Shown here piece after piece: positions 1 through 12,800 of a stretch of 64,000 nt of DNA (positions within the stretch are counted from its first letter, which is position 1; each line of letters begins with the position of its first letter). The stretch comes from Sweltsa coloradensis (lineage: Eukaryota; Arthropoda; Insecta; Plecoptera; Chloroperlidae). Below the pieces are notes generated by a model. That model made no database searches. It was not told where the DNA came from and saw nothing but the letters and a program-made list of their open reading frames with translations. The DNA lies in assembly GCA_024449915.1 (NCBI GenBank), contig JAMZAV010001466.1, positions 1 to 64,000 of the forward strand, written 5' to 3'. The translations under genes were made by a program, and so were the position numbers.

Positions 1-130
1 CAATGCACTGTTTATTCCAAGCTATGGCCTAGTTTCGTGGATCCCGCGACGATTCGGATACCTTCGATTTTTTCCCGTGATCTTCGTTCATGCTAGGACT
101 GCAACTGACACCAAGCTCTAAAAGCCTTCT

Positions 131-184
131 AAATTGTATTTATAGTCTACCCACTCAGTTATATAACAGTTGATATCAGTGGTA
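131..184 (-). mobile_element. SINE 3' tail fragment
   Basis: Complement reads ACTGATATCAACTGTTATAT then AACTGAGTGGGTAGACTATA, the tail of the 27.1-kb SINE family. Confidence 0.55.
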
Positions 185-276
185 TATTTCAGTATTATTG
201 CATATTGTTAAGTTAAGAGCTGCCTGAACAAAGCTTGCTCTAGAGTAATACATTGTATTGTAGCCTATCTTCTCCA

Positions 277-1420
277 CTGCTGTTGACTAATAGTCGGTAG
301 CAGGTTCCTCCTTCATCTCCCATTTTCTCCTTCATCTTCCACACTTCCATATATTCCCTGTTAATCCCTTCCGAGCAAGGCCTCTTCTTGCTTCCACATA
401 TTCCCTGTTATATTCCCTTCCCAGCAGGGCCTCTTCTTGCTCTCTCATTGCTCTCGTGTCCATGTCACTCAATTCCCTCAATCTCTCAATCCCCCTCTCC
501 CCCTAGTCTGGATACACCTTCGGCAGCAGCTTCAGCGATTTTTTGAAACCTGTCAACTTCTTATCCCCCACTATCCCCACAGAAAGACCATTCCACTCCA
601 CCACCGTTCTAGCCAGGAATAGTTCTTACCCCACATCCGTGGCCCATATACCTCTCTCGTACTTCCATAAATGGTCTCCTCTGGCTAAATAGTTAGTCCT
701 TCTTAGATGTCCATTCATCTCTCCCCATCCCTCATGTGCCCTGGACACCCTGTACATCTTACCCAGCCTGTCCTTTCTTCTCCTATCCTCAAGCGACTCC
801 CATCCAAGTTCCCTTACCATACTTGTAACACTCATCATAGTTCATAGGTCCTTATTAACTGCCCATAAATCATTTCATCCTTCCATCATTTCCTTTTGTT
901 GAGTACTAGAATAGAATAGAATAGGTCTTTATTGAATAGGTCTTTATTGGCGAAGTTAAGCTCATCGCTTTTTTTCAACTTAACCATACACTGCAAGTAA
1001 CAGATTCGAATAAAAAGGTATGAGTTTACAAATAGGAAAAAGTAATTTAGTATCTAGGATATAGTAGGTTTACCAGTAGACCTACATGTACCAGTACAAT
1101 ATGTACAGTACATGTACCTTCTCGCAGCTCTTTTCTGTACTGCCTCAATTTCACAAATTTCACCTTTCCTGTAGGGATCCCATATCGCTCACTGCGTATT
1201 CAATAACCGGCCTCACTATAGGGTTTTATATGCATGACCCTTTAGAAACCTACTTGCCCCTTTTAATGTACACATAACAAAATTCAGGCACCTAATCAGC
1301 CTTCGTACATTTCTTTCATTCTCATTGGCGTTTTTCTGGAGGCAATGTGGAACCCTACAAGAGGGCAGTGCCTCCGCCAGACGCCGACGACCATTGTTGC
1401 CAATTCCAATTCTCACGGTC
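277..1420 (-). pseudogene. Second copy of the same non-LTR element, heavily decayed
   Basis: Minus-strand fragments match the 33-kb copy. 1416-1216 encodes RRLIRCLNFVMCTLKGASRF and GHAYKTL; 838-626 encodes LGWESLEDRRRKDRLGKMYR and GWGEMNGHLR. The 3' end near 280-330 (TAGTCGGTAGCAGG) matches 32950. It is interrupted at about 903-1090 by an unrelated TE 3' end with TAGAA repeats. Confidence 0.7.
903..1090 (-). mobile_element. Non-LTR 3' tail with AGAAT microsatellite
   Basis: TAGAATAGAATAGG followed by TCTTTATTGGCGAAGTTAAG looks like the 3' end of a second retroposon, inserted in the 0.3-1.4 kb copy. No coding part is visible. Confidence 0.35.
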
Positions 1421-1639
1421 TAGCTTGGCACAATGTAATTTGGACCTGTGATTTAGTTAACCAACAGTCACTATTTTTACTCCCTGCTTTGCGCTGTCAA
1501 ATACGTAGGCCTACATGTACCAAGCATGGCAGTGACAGTTAGAAATGGCAGAAGACTGCCACTGGCGGAGCCACTACCCAGATGAGCAAGAGCCAACAAG
1601 TAGCAATTCAATAGGCCTAGGGCCTATAGTATTTTTTTT

Positions 1640-1990
1640 ATTTAAAAAAAAATGTGTTTTTGTATCACTTTTGGAGCCTACACAAACACAGGCTAACAAA
1701 AATTAGTCCGATAATTTTTTTAAAGTGCCTTATTTTGGTGAAGGTGCCGGGTCCCAGGCTGTAGATTGCGTCTTGTCTGTTACACATGGTGAAAGTGCCG
1801 GGTCATTAAATGCGAGTGTGAGAATAAAACCGTAGTTAATTATTCGTTGGCCAGTCATGTACAAAATTACGATTTTTGTTGTGAAACCTAGGCCTCCGCC
1901 TACTGGTACCTTTTTTTTTTTTTAGAAAATAGGACTTAAAAATGTTTAAACGCATAGGCCTAAATTTCAAGAGGTTAAATGTTTGGGAAA
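1640..1990. mobile_element. hAT-family relic (GGTGAAGGTGCCGGGTC)
   Basis: Two GGTGAA(G/A)GTGCCGGGTC blocks at about 1737 and 1788 in the same order and spacing as in the 9.8-kb element, followed by GCGAGTGTGAGAA. Termini are lost. Confidence 0.4.
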
Positions 1991-2010
1991 CTCAACCTTT
2001 TTCCCATCCC

Positions 2011-2280
2011 TATGTCAGACTATCTGATAATGACTCACACTCCTCACTCACATTCACATGGACCACTAGGCCTATTTATCTTAGCTCAAAGCCCAGGGAC
2101 CTCTAGGTCAATCACTCATCCGACTTTCCTAGGTTTTCCTTCCTAGTGGACACGTGCTATGATCAAGCCTGCATCATCACAGTGCCAGACTATCTGATAA
2201 TGACTCACCCCCCTCATGTACACAAGGACCACTATCTCTCTTGGCTCAATGCCCAAGAACCTCTAGGTCAATCACTCAAA
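2011..2280 (+). repeat. Direct duplication of about 100 bp
   Basis: 2011-2118 and 2183-2280 share CAGACTATCTGATAATGACT, GGACCACTA and ACCTCTAGGTCAATCACTCA, about 170 bp apart. Confidence 0.8.
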
Positions 2281-2482
2281 ACACTCATGAGCTGTTATCT
2301 TTGGCCTCACGCGCAATGCAACACATAAATTATTATTTGGCAATAGAGGCCCTCTGAGGGTAGTGTTCTGAATTCTTTAGTTTTTAAGGTAGACCTACCT
2401 TGAGCCTAAACCAGTTGAAAATAAAATTTTGATAAGTAGCCTTATTTGTTAGTTTGCTTAGGGCTAGGTATAGATGAGGCCT

Positions 2483-2640
2483 AAATGGCTAGTATACTTA
2501 AACTGGGCTGGGAACATAAATAAACATGTTTCAGTCGGGGGAAAGGTACAGAAGGACGACAGCTTACCTTAAAATCGTTGGTAGGTCGCACAGACAGAAG
2601 TTGATGAGTAGACAAGTTGCTGATACATTTTGGCCTTGTA
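2483..2640 (-). mobile_element. Same retroelement family, minus copy
   Basis: Complementary strand shows GTATCAGCAACTTGTC, GCGACCTACCAACG, TTTTAAGGTAAGCTG and GTCCTTCTGTACC, the same order as at 19650-19745 and 43205-43320. The 5' motif is truncated. Confidence 0.5.
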
Positions 2641-2805
2641 CGTTGTCTACACCCAGAAATGTTACCTTTTACCATACATCATTCGACCATAAAAGACTGC
2701 ACAAATACCATACGGGCTATGTAATAAGAAAATTACGTGGGTAGGGCCTACCCGTATAGATAGCGTACCGGTATTGAAATCATCATTATTCATTACCTAT
2801 CTATT

Positions 2806-3080
2806 GCCACGTCCAACTCTGCGTTGGGTCGGCATTGAAGACAGGCCTCTCCATCTTCTTCTGTCCTACCACCACTCCTCTCCTTCCACCACATTCCAGT
2901 CTCCTCCACGCTGTTCTACATCTTTTCTCACACTATTCTGCCATTGTTGTCGTGGTCTGCCCCTTGGTCTCCTACCTGGAATTTCTAATTCCGTCATCCT
3001 TCTCGGTAATCTTGATAATATATATAGGCCTATATATTTATGGTTTATTCCGTGTAGTCTACTTGCGTTTAATAACACTC
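2806..3080 (-). pseudogene. Non-LTR retrotransposon C-terminal fragment
   Basis: Minus strand encodes [20 protein letters not shown] and then [18 protein letters not shown], the typical C-terminal G(R/K)RPRGRP..W motif of non-LTR pol. A second, more damaged copy is at 38641-38880. Only the last 70 or so codons remain. Confidence 0.7.
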
Positions 3081-3553
3081 AGCATTTCAAAACTATCTTT
3101 GAAGTTCCCTTTTAAATCATGAGATTGTAACCTATGTCCAAAAAACGGAAGAATAAACAAGAACAAAAACAAATAGGCATACCGGTACACCAACACAAAA
3201 TTGCAGAATGCAGAATAAGATTTTTTTATTACCAACCCGCAAGGGTAGGCCTACCGGTACTCTTATGCTAAGTAAATAAATTTAGAGTGACCTACCTGTA
3301 CCTAGGGGCCTACTCACTGTTTTTACTTGATTGCTGCAGATTTTGATCAAATTTTGCACGTAGGTACCCTACAGCATATCATGACAAGCGTCAAATGCTA
3401 AAAATAAAATAAGGCAACTTTTTCCAAATTTATGAGATCAAACATTTGACTCTGGACCCTTTCCTGAATCACTTATCCTAGAAATTTTAAATTGAAAGCT
3501 TCACCTCAAACATTTCACAAGATTCCTCTTAATGATTAGCCGTACTCGTTATA

Positions 3554-3640
3554 AAGCTCTCGTACCAATCTATCCAAGATAATTCTTAACAATGCTCTCG
3601 TACCAACCTACCTATCCAAGATAATCCTTAACATTGCTCT
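3554..3640 (+). repeat. 43-bp tandem duplication
   Basis: GCTCTCGTACCAA..CTATCCAAGATAAT..CTTAACA occurs twice, 40 to 130 bp before the first visible ABHD2 exon. Confidence 0.75.
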
Positions 3641-3681
3641 GTATAACAAACAAAGTTTAACTTCTAAAACGATTGTTTCAG

Positions 3682-3854
3682 CTACCATCCAACAAGACTA
3701 TGGGGATTCAGCGGTCACGTGCAGACAATAATTCATAGTATTATCGGCCGGGTGCGTTGTCCTTGGCCCCTCGGTGATCGATGCTTCCTGAAACTGAAGG
3801 ATGGCACCACGCTCACTTACGACTACTACCAGCCCATGGACCAATCACATGAAG
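3682..3854 (+). CDS. ABHD2: ABHD2 visible exon 1
   Basis: Acceptor TTTCAG before 3682 and donor GTAAAC after 3854. Encodes the conserved YHPTRLWGFSGHVQT segment (human YIPPLIWGKSGHIQT) and the GRVRCPWP and DGTTLTYDYYQP stretches. It begins with the last base of a split codon, so another coding exon must precede it. Its closing split codon (G|AT) joins the next exon as Asp. Confidence 0.9.
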
Positions 3855-6800
3855 GTAAACACCTCAGCTCGTCTTATATTACTAGCGTTCGACGCGGGCT
3901 AGAAAGCCGGTTGAATCTAGCATGTAAAACTCAACCATCGTTGTAACCCTTGTCTCAAGACCAAAAGACCAAAAAACACCACCCGAGACGGGTAATTGAA
4001 ATGTGTTCAAAGCTGGTTTATGTACGCGGCTCCTCTATTCCACTTTCAACGAAGTGTAGGCCTACGTCATTACAACATTTCTATTCTTATTTCTAGATGA
4101 TCTGACCATCGCTATTGTTCCTGGGATTGGAAATACTTCTGAGTCTGTGTATGTCCGAACGTTCGTACATTACGCACAATGCCATGGGTAAGTTAAGTTT
4201 ACAAACTAACGTCCTACTTCTATGTAATGCTAAGTCCTATATTAGTGGTTTCCAAACTTGTTTCAAGAGCCAGGGGCCACACTAGTATCTCACAGCTTGT
4301 TGTGCAGGAGTAGGACTGATTCCCAAAGTTGCTGTACCATCAGTCAATCATGAATCAACCTTGTTCCGACATATCTTCATGAATAAAAAAGCTTAGTGTT
4401 ACGAAATAATTAAGTACCCCTAGGCGTACTGAACCTACGTACGGTGATTTATTTTACCAATTTGTGTACTTGGGAAACTGATTTTCATAGAGAACCAGAA
4501 AATTTTTAAGTAGGCCTATCTACCTGGTCGGCCAGTGCATTTGAATAGTTTTAGTTTGTTGGTGTGAAGCTCAATAAATAAATTTTTGAGGTGTAACGGG
4601 GTTTAGTACGCCTGTACTATGTCAGCTTAAAAATAATTCCCGAAGAAGAGGCCTCTACAAAATCTCTTTTCAAATTGAGTAGGTGCCCAATATTCACTGT
4701 TCAGGATGGTGAAAATTCTACAGTGGTTATTTTTAAACTTTTCTACAGTGTTGAATGCAGATATAATTTTACTGATAAGTGATAATTATAACTCTTTTTT
4801 GGAAGTTTGTGCTTAATTGGTGAACGTAAGATTGCCGAGACCCATCATAACCACAATGTTTCCGATCAGTTTACAACTCCTTTCTCATGTAAAAAACACG
4901 TATTTCACTGTGGTATAAGCCTAGGCATCACCTTACTCTGAGGAAAGTAATACTGTAGTTCCTGTTAATCAGGATTTTAATAAATCACTTTCCTTTGCAG
5001 ATACCGCTGCTGTGTTTTGAATCATGTTGGAGCCTTGGACTCTGTCAAGGTTACAGCACCCAGGGTTTTCTCATATGGTAAGTAGTATGACAGACATTAA
5101 TCAAGTTTCCATCACGGGACTGCCCGCAAATGACATTAACTTGCCTTGCCCCTTAAAACTGTTGTCTGAGCTTGAGAAAACCAGGCTTTGACGCAGAACG
5201 CAGTGGTAAAGTCTGGATCTTCGTTTGATCTATCGGGTTATGGTTTGCACCAAAACGTTATTTAAGAATGTGTAATGCGGTATTGAAGCAGATTTTCCAA
5301 ATATCGATCACTTTTATTATTAACTGGCCGTAAATTTGATACCAAACAGTTAATTTGTAGTATTTTCCCAAATTTGTGTAGGAGATAATAATTTGAAATT
5401 TCGAAATGTGGTTTGATAGCGACATGCGGTCATCCTTTCTGAACAACATCCCAAACAAGCAGATTTTTGGATGAATATTAAAGGTAAAAAAGTGGTCCGA
5501 CTGTATGTGAAATCAGCTAGATTTGACGATCAAGAGTATTTTTAAGTGGGCATGTAACATTGTAAAAAAAGTTGGCCCGAGCTTGGCAAACAGCCTTAAA
5601 TAAATGATATTACAAAATAATAACTTTCTACAACTCCTCCCTGACCTGACGCTCTGTGTCTTGTAGGCCACTCCGTGTGTGTGCGTGAGTGTGTGTGTGC
5701 ATGTGCGGTGTGCCCTGGACCTGGTGTCTTGTAGGCCAACACGTGTGGTGCGTGACGTGTGGTGTTCATGTGCAGGTGTTGCCCTGGGACCTGACGCTTC
5801 TGTCTGAGGCCACACCGTCTGTGTGCGTGAGTGTGGGTGTGCATGGCATGTGTGCCCTTGACCTGATGCTCTGTGTCTTGTAGGCCACACCGAGTGAGTG
5901 TGTGTGTGCGTGTGTGCCCTGACCTGACGCTCTGTGGTCTGTAGGCCACTCTGTGGTGTGCGTAGTGTTTATGTGTGCATGTGCGTTGTGGCCGGAACCT
6001 GACGCTCTGTCTGTTAGGCAACACATGCGTGTGTGTTGCGTCATAGTGTGGCGTGTGTCGTCCCGTGGTGTGCGTGTGTGCCATGACTGAGCTCTGTTTT
6101 TTTCTCAGGTTCTCCCGAGGACTTCAACTCCATGGTGAACCACATCCTGGGCAAGTACACCAACACCTCCCTAGTCTGCATCGGCTTCTCGCTGGGCGGG
6201 AACCTCATCACCAAGTACATGGGCGAGACGGACAGGGTGCGCTCCCCGCGCATCATAGGGGGCATCTCCATCTGCCAGGGATACTGCGCCATAGAGTGAG
6301 TGTCTAGTTTGTTATCAATGCTGAGAGAGGAACGCAGGACTTAGTGGACCATCCACCGCAGTGATCCTGTCCCATCCTTAACTTAAAAGTAAAATAATAT
6401 AAAATAATTCTGAAATAAATGTATGAGATGGAGAAGAGTGATAAATGTTGTCTAATGAAAGAGATAAAGAACATAATAGACGATTTTCAAAATCACCAGC
6501 GCCCTCTATATCGGGCGCGCAAAGCATTATGGGAGAAAGGGATTTACATTCTAAATGCCATATGCTCGGGTGTGTGGAGAACTGCGTTTCCAACAATGGC
6601 AGTGCAGTCAGCCACAATCCCAATCATATGGCATTTAGCATGTAAATGCACCTTTCTCCCATAATGCTTTGCAAAGGAGCGCGCATGCGCAGTTCATTCT
6701 GAAAATGGTCTATTGTGAGTTCAGATTCAGAAAAATGTTTATTCTCAAGAAAAAATAGATGCCTGGTTCATAGAACAAACACAAGAGAAGAGAATCACCG

Positions 6801-9800
6801 AGAGAAGCCCACTAAGCACAGTGCTCAGGAGCATATGTGGGCAGTTACAAGACACGTTAAATGCATCAACAATCACAAGATGTTAGCAAAGTTATAGTTT
6901 AAATTAATAGTACGTACAATATGAAAAAAATATGCAAGGAAGCAATTTATATGGTAAAAATTCTTAACTTAACCTAACATTGAATTGTTTTTTACCTGAA
7001 TCCAGGTACTGAAGGCTAGAGACTCAAAACTAAACTAAACTGAACTAAAGAAATAGGCAAAAGAATTTTTATAAAAAATCTAGCCTTAAGACTAAGTTAC
7101 AAGTAATAGGGTAGAACTGATTGTTGATTGGGTATTATGATTGTTGTTTATTGTTTATGATAGTGTTGAATTTACAATAAATTGTTGGTTAATAATTAAT
7201 GAAGCCAATAGGAATAGCCAGAGGTAGTGAAAAATGGTGATAACGAAATTTGCGGATTTTTTTAAATGTCCTTTTTAGTGCCTAAAATGTAATATTGTCG
7301 ACGAATTACATCATTTAGAGATGTCACAAAAACATATTTTGAAATACGCGAAATCGCGAAATCTCTGTATAGCGCAGAAATACGAACGAAATTGTTGAAA
7401 CTGGCAAACCGAAGTACTCGCGAATTGATCCGTTAGATGCAAAATGTAAGTGTATGGTCAAGGTGCGGTCCAGTTTTGGTGAGGTGCCAGGTCACAGACT
7501 GAATATTTCGGGGCGGTAGGCGGTACAGTCATCACGCAACGCACGCGTCACGGCTTCACGGAATAACGCGGAAATAGCGCGTATTGACTCCACGGAAATG
7601 TCCCAAAACAGTGCTCAAATTTTATTTTTTGTGGATGACTTGAATCGATTTTAGGTCACATGACGATTCAACTTTTAATCGATGTCATCCTACTTAAGGG
7701 CTCCGTTTTGTTTTTTGATTTGGATTTTTCGAACGTTTACAATTTTCGAAACGCGAAAAACGCGAAATTTGTTTTAAACGAATTGCGTTTTTATATCACC
7801 TTTCATTACTCAGAAAGCCATCCTTTTCTAGCGGGTCATCATCAACTCAATAGTGCCAGGCTACCATTTGTTGTATGTGTAGTGTGATGTTGATTGGCCA
7901 TTAAAACTAAGGCCTCATCGGAGTGTGGCTGGGAGTTAATAGTTCGGTAGTCTAGATTTCCCAGTAGTTGTGGATTAAGGTAACAAACAACTTTAAATTA
8001 TCCGCAGTCACCATCAGCAGGTGAGAAATGTTGCCCCAGTCCTCTAACCTGAGCTGTATGTTTTGTTCCTTTCCCAATTTGTCCATTCTTCTCCAATCTA
8101 CACTAGATTTCTTACAACAAGGTAAAGTACTGTAATTATGTCGTGTTGTTTCAGAACCACAAAGCGGCTTCTCAACTGGCAAAACTTCCGTCGCTTCTAT
8201 CTGTACGTAATGACTGAGAACATGAAGTCCATCATCCTCAAACACCGGCATATTCTGCTGCAAGAAGAGGTCATTGTGAGGTGAGTCTAAGCCGGACTTG
8301 TTACACCCTAAGTAATTTGACTTTACGCATTACTAGAGGTAGTGAAGAATGGTGATGACGAAATTTGCAAAAAAATTTAATGTCCATTTTATTGACTAAA
8401 ATGTAATATTTTGACAAATTACATCATTTAGAGATGGAAAAAAATACATTTTGAACACGCGAAATAACAAACAAAATTGTATGAAATTGGTCTAAATGCA
8501 AATTAACTTGCAAAATTGAACCTTTAGTGCCCAAAATGCCCCTGGGAGGATGGTGGAGGTGTCCCAAAATTTACTCGAATTTTGGTGGAGGTGCCAATCC
8601 AGACCGAACATTGCGCGTGCGGCAGGCAATACAGTAAACAGACGACAACGCAACATCGTTCCGTGACGTCACGGGCTCCACAGAAATAGCTAGATGATGA
8701 CAATTTTTAATTTTTTTTATTGAATACCTACACCTTTGGATTTATACATGATATACTAGGCATCGGAAGTAAATCAAGTGTAATCTTTTACTGACACTCG
8801 CTCGGCAAATCTCGGATTTGTTTTAAAAGGCACCTTTAAAAGTCACACTGAGCTAGCACTAAATGGTAAATAAATACACAAAGCTAGACGACGGCTTGCC
8901 TTATTTATGTCACTTGAATAACTGGCCCTAAATGATTTCTACTCTAGAAATAAACCTGCGCTAAGGTTATGCAGTGTTTGGTGAGTCCATTTATATGTAC
9001 GAACCTTGTGTTAGTATTAACTACGCCCTGGGCCCAGTGTTAGAAAGTCCCAATAGGCCAAACGCTACGTAAAATAGGGCCACCCTGTTTCCTCACGCGT
9101 CTGTTAGATGACGTCAGCGAGTGACAGCTCTGTGAATATAAAGACGCCAGAATGAACCGAATATTCACCACAAGCGAGGTCGATAAGTAGGTGTCTCCAG
9201 ACCCCTTGATTAACTTCTGACGCCTAGTGTACAAATATAGGCAATGATACATAAAATAATAATAATAGATAGGCTGACAATCTATTAATGACAGAAAGAT
9301 TTTTCTGCAATAATGTAGTAAATTCTAAGCACTTAAAAATTAAGGTCTGGGATGGAACATGTATATCTTATATATTTAAATTTTAAACCATCTTTTGACT
9401 GAATCAATAAATATTAAAAACCTACCTACTGGGTACTCTTTCATTTTTTTTTTAAAATAGCACCAGAACTTGTTTTAACATCATTCTCCGCAAGTGGCAA
9501 AGGGTGACAACACACAAGGATCGTTTACTATCGGGGCACACGTTGGCGATCCTCGTCACCCCTCTAAAAGTACTATTTAGTATTTATATAATAATACAAG
9601 AGTGAAGTGATGGTTGTGGGGGGAATAGGACAAAGATTGTTCTTAGAGGAGAAGAACTAGGCCTAGTAGAGATTATTGTTAATAATTAATAATTATATAA
9701 TATAAAACCAAATAGTTATAATTTATTATCTCACCTTAGTATCAAAATAATATTATCATCATAATGATTGTGTACATCACATAATTAGAGATGTGCAAAA

Positions 9801-12800
9801 ATGGTGACAACGAAATTCGCGAATTTTTTTAAAGTTGCAATAATCCCTTCAAATTCAGTTTGCACATGAATCTCATGAATTGTGATTGAATGGTACCAAT
9901 TTCCAATTCGCGAAATTTCGCGAAATTTTAGTTGATACCGCGAACTAGTGGCAAAATTAGCAATTATGTCCTTAAATGCGAATTAGGTCGCGAAATTTTA
10001 AAAAATAAAAAAATTTCAAAGTTTTGGTGGAGGTGCCGGGTCGAAGTCGAAATCAAATTAATGCTTGCTGGTAGATATGGTGGAGGCGCCGGGTCATACA
10101 ACGCGATTGTGAGATCTTAATAAGTTAATAATCGTTTGAACGAGAGTAAGCTCAAAATACTTCAAATCCATATCAAAAGACACATGAAAAATGCATAATT
10201 TCGTAAATTTGGTGGAGGTGCCGGGTAGACGAAATTAATTCTGGTAAAAACTGTCGGAAACTTTGAAAACTGAAGGCTGAAATTGAGCTTAAAATTAAAA
10301 CTGATTCTGAACTTCACTCTCATGAGCTTGTTTTTCTTTTAAATCATTAAAATCAATCAATCAATCAATCAATCATTTTTTTTTTTTTATTATTATTTTT
10401 TTAAAGTTGTGCATGAGAAAATTGTGTTTTTTGGTAAATCGCGACAAATCGCGAATTTTTATTTTTAAGGCGCGAATTTTCAAACTTTAAAAAAACATTT
10501 TTGCACATCTCTACACATAATACATGTAAAACTGGGATGTCCCTAGTACATGAAAGCTAATTGGTAATTGCCGAATCGGCTATTTAATTAATTGAATTAG
10601 GATAGGCCTACAAACACAAAGTCAAAAGACTAAAATAGAAGACACATTATCTAGTCCAAAACTAGCTACTAATAAGGCTTTTGTTTACTTAATATTTATT
10701 TAGGTAGGGACACTAGGATGAATCGTTTATTTACATGATATGAACTTGGCATCCTATCTAATAACCAACATATGTCTAATTAATTACTATGCCTGGTTAG
10801 GGATTTTCCCATGATACAACATTCACCTGAAGAAAGTCAAACATTATTACAGTAGTAGGCCTAGGTCTATGAGCCACGTACGGCCACAATTCTTAAAAGT
10901 GGTTGAAAGTAAATCTACTCGACACTTGTAGGTCAGTATGCATGAGTGTACGAATACAAAGCATTGTTTAAAAGCCCATTCAAGATTACAGTCTTATTTC
11001 TGGCTGATAAAGCCCTTATCATAGTGTCGTGTTTACTTTATGTTTACCATACCGGTACTAGTATTGGCACTTTCTACGACCTTGGAGAAACAATGAGACT
11101 TGAGAATAGAAGCCTGTGACTCCATGCATAATACATTCGTAATGTTAATACAAAGCTTTCAGAACATCTGAACAATCAGGGCATTATGGTTCACACAAAT
11201 AGTTAGTTAGGTATTGTATTTTATTTACAGCTGTTGAAATGACATTCAAGATGACATAACGAATAACTTAAGCATTGGCTTGTCCTTACAGATATGTACA
11301 TTGAGTAGGCCTATCTTACAAACTAAGTATAAACTATACCAGCAGTTCTTAAAGTGGGGGGCACGGGCCGAGGGTTGCATGTAAGGTGGCTCAGTACTTG
11401 CGGAAAATGTTAATGCTTGAAGTAGGCCTACTGTATTTATGCGAGTATAGGCCTCGGATATATTTGAAATTGTGAAGTTCAAAAAGTTGGGTGCGGCCAT
11501 TTTGTGAAGCCATTTATCAATAGTATTTATATCCAAATCTTTAAAATCTGAGTGGTCAAAATAAGGGTGCGGCCTTTACTCGAGGGCGGCCTATAAGCTA
11601 GTAAATACGGTATGCAAAAATTGCTGTCATAGGGTTTCACTGCATTCTTGGTACCTACTGTTAAAAATTAAAAAATCATTTTCAGAATTCATGTTTTTTT
11701 AGTCTGCAAAGTAGGCCTGCAGTTTCCAGTTGCAAATGTTTTTAGTTAAGGCTGTGTGTTCACCAAAAACCAAAATCCAAAATATGCATAAAACAGTAGT
11801 TAGAGTATGAATCACACAACTTTGAATGACCTTTTGACACTGTTCGGCGGCCATTTTTCATGTTAACCACTAGAACAAAATTGGAGGTCTAATTGAAAAC
11901 GTACTTTTAAAAATATTAATGAATTATACACGGTGCATTATTAAATAAAAATACCAAATTATTGTTTAGAAGATTAATTTAATGTAATCTGGACGATCAA
12001 ATTCATTGAAAGTAATAAATAACAAACAATGTCAAGTCATTATTCGTTTTCACAGTTGACAACAATGGTTTTATTTTATTGACCAATGAGCGATCTTCCC
12101 AATACCACTTTCATACAATTAGCTAAAATATTACTAGAGGTCTGTCGTCTGCACAGCACAGATAGGCCCTAGCCTACGTCGTCTGCTTTAATCTTGTTTC
12201 TGACTAATTTCTTTACTTGGTTGCTCTTCTGAGTTCTGGGCTTGACTAATTATTAATTAATAATATTTTAATGTTATGAAGGCCTAGCCTAAGTATTGAT
12301 TAAATGAGTAGGTCTATCAATTGTCTTATGTTGAAGTAAAGTAGGTCTTTGCCACTAAGCAATGCACTAATAGGGCCCGCGGGAAAAAAACAGTCAGTAA
12401 GCCAACCAATTAGGTAGGGCCTAGGTGCCTAAACAGTAAATACGTACAAGACAACGGTTATAGACCTAAGGCTTTTAGAAAAAATACTTTCAATATTCCT
12501 TTTGGGGGGTAGGGCTATAAATACTAGGCCTAGGCCTAGGCTACACTACCTGGGTTGGGCGGATGCTAGACTACGCGTAGCCCAGGCTAGGCCTAGTTTC
12601 CCCAAATTAAACACATATCACAAGAATTTCCCAGTTTTATCAATGTAGGACTAGATCTAGCTAGCCTAGGCTGCATATTGAAGCTAGGCCTGGGCTTTTG
12701 CCCCCCCCCCCCAACCACCAAAAAGAGAAATTGCATAGACTAGGCCTGGCCCTAGGCTAGGCTAGAACAAAGTGTATAATAGTATCCTTGCCCTAGGGGG

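Larger units (their letters stand above)
1..3681. other. Upstream of first visible ABHD2 exon: no gene recognised
   Basis: Non-LTR remnants, a SINE tail, hAT relics and duplications as listed. An open frame of 40 codons at bases 2-121 does not resemble the ABHD2 N terminus. If ABHD2 starts further upstream, this is intron. Confidence 0.6.

Noticed and set aside
2..121. Forty-codon open frame at the window start as the missing ABHD2 N-terminal exon
   Set aside because: No resemblance to the ABHD2 N terminus, no membrane-anchor segment, and no good donor.
5801..5826. Minisatellite GAGGCCACACCGTC resembling the start of CDKAL1 exon 3 (CAGGCCACACCGTCC)
   Set aside because: A match of only about 12 bp in an unrelated gene; most likely coincidence.
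5513..6084. Long minus-strand open frames (up to 162 codons) rich in His and Thr
   Set aside because: They lie in the GT-rich minisatellite; periodic low-complexity repeats keep frames open. The real gene is on the other strand.
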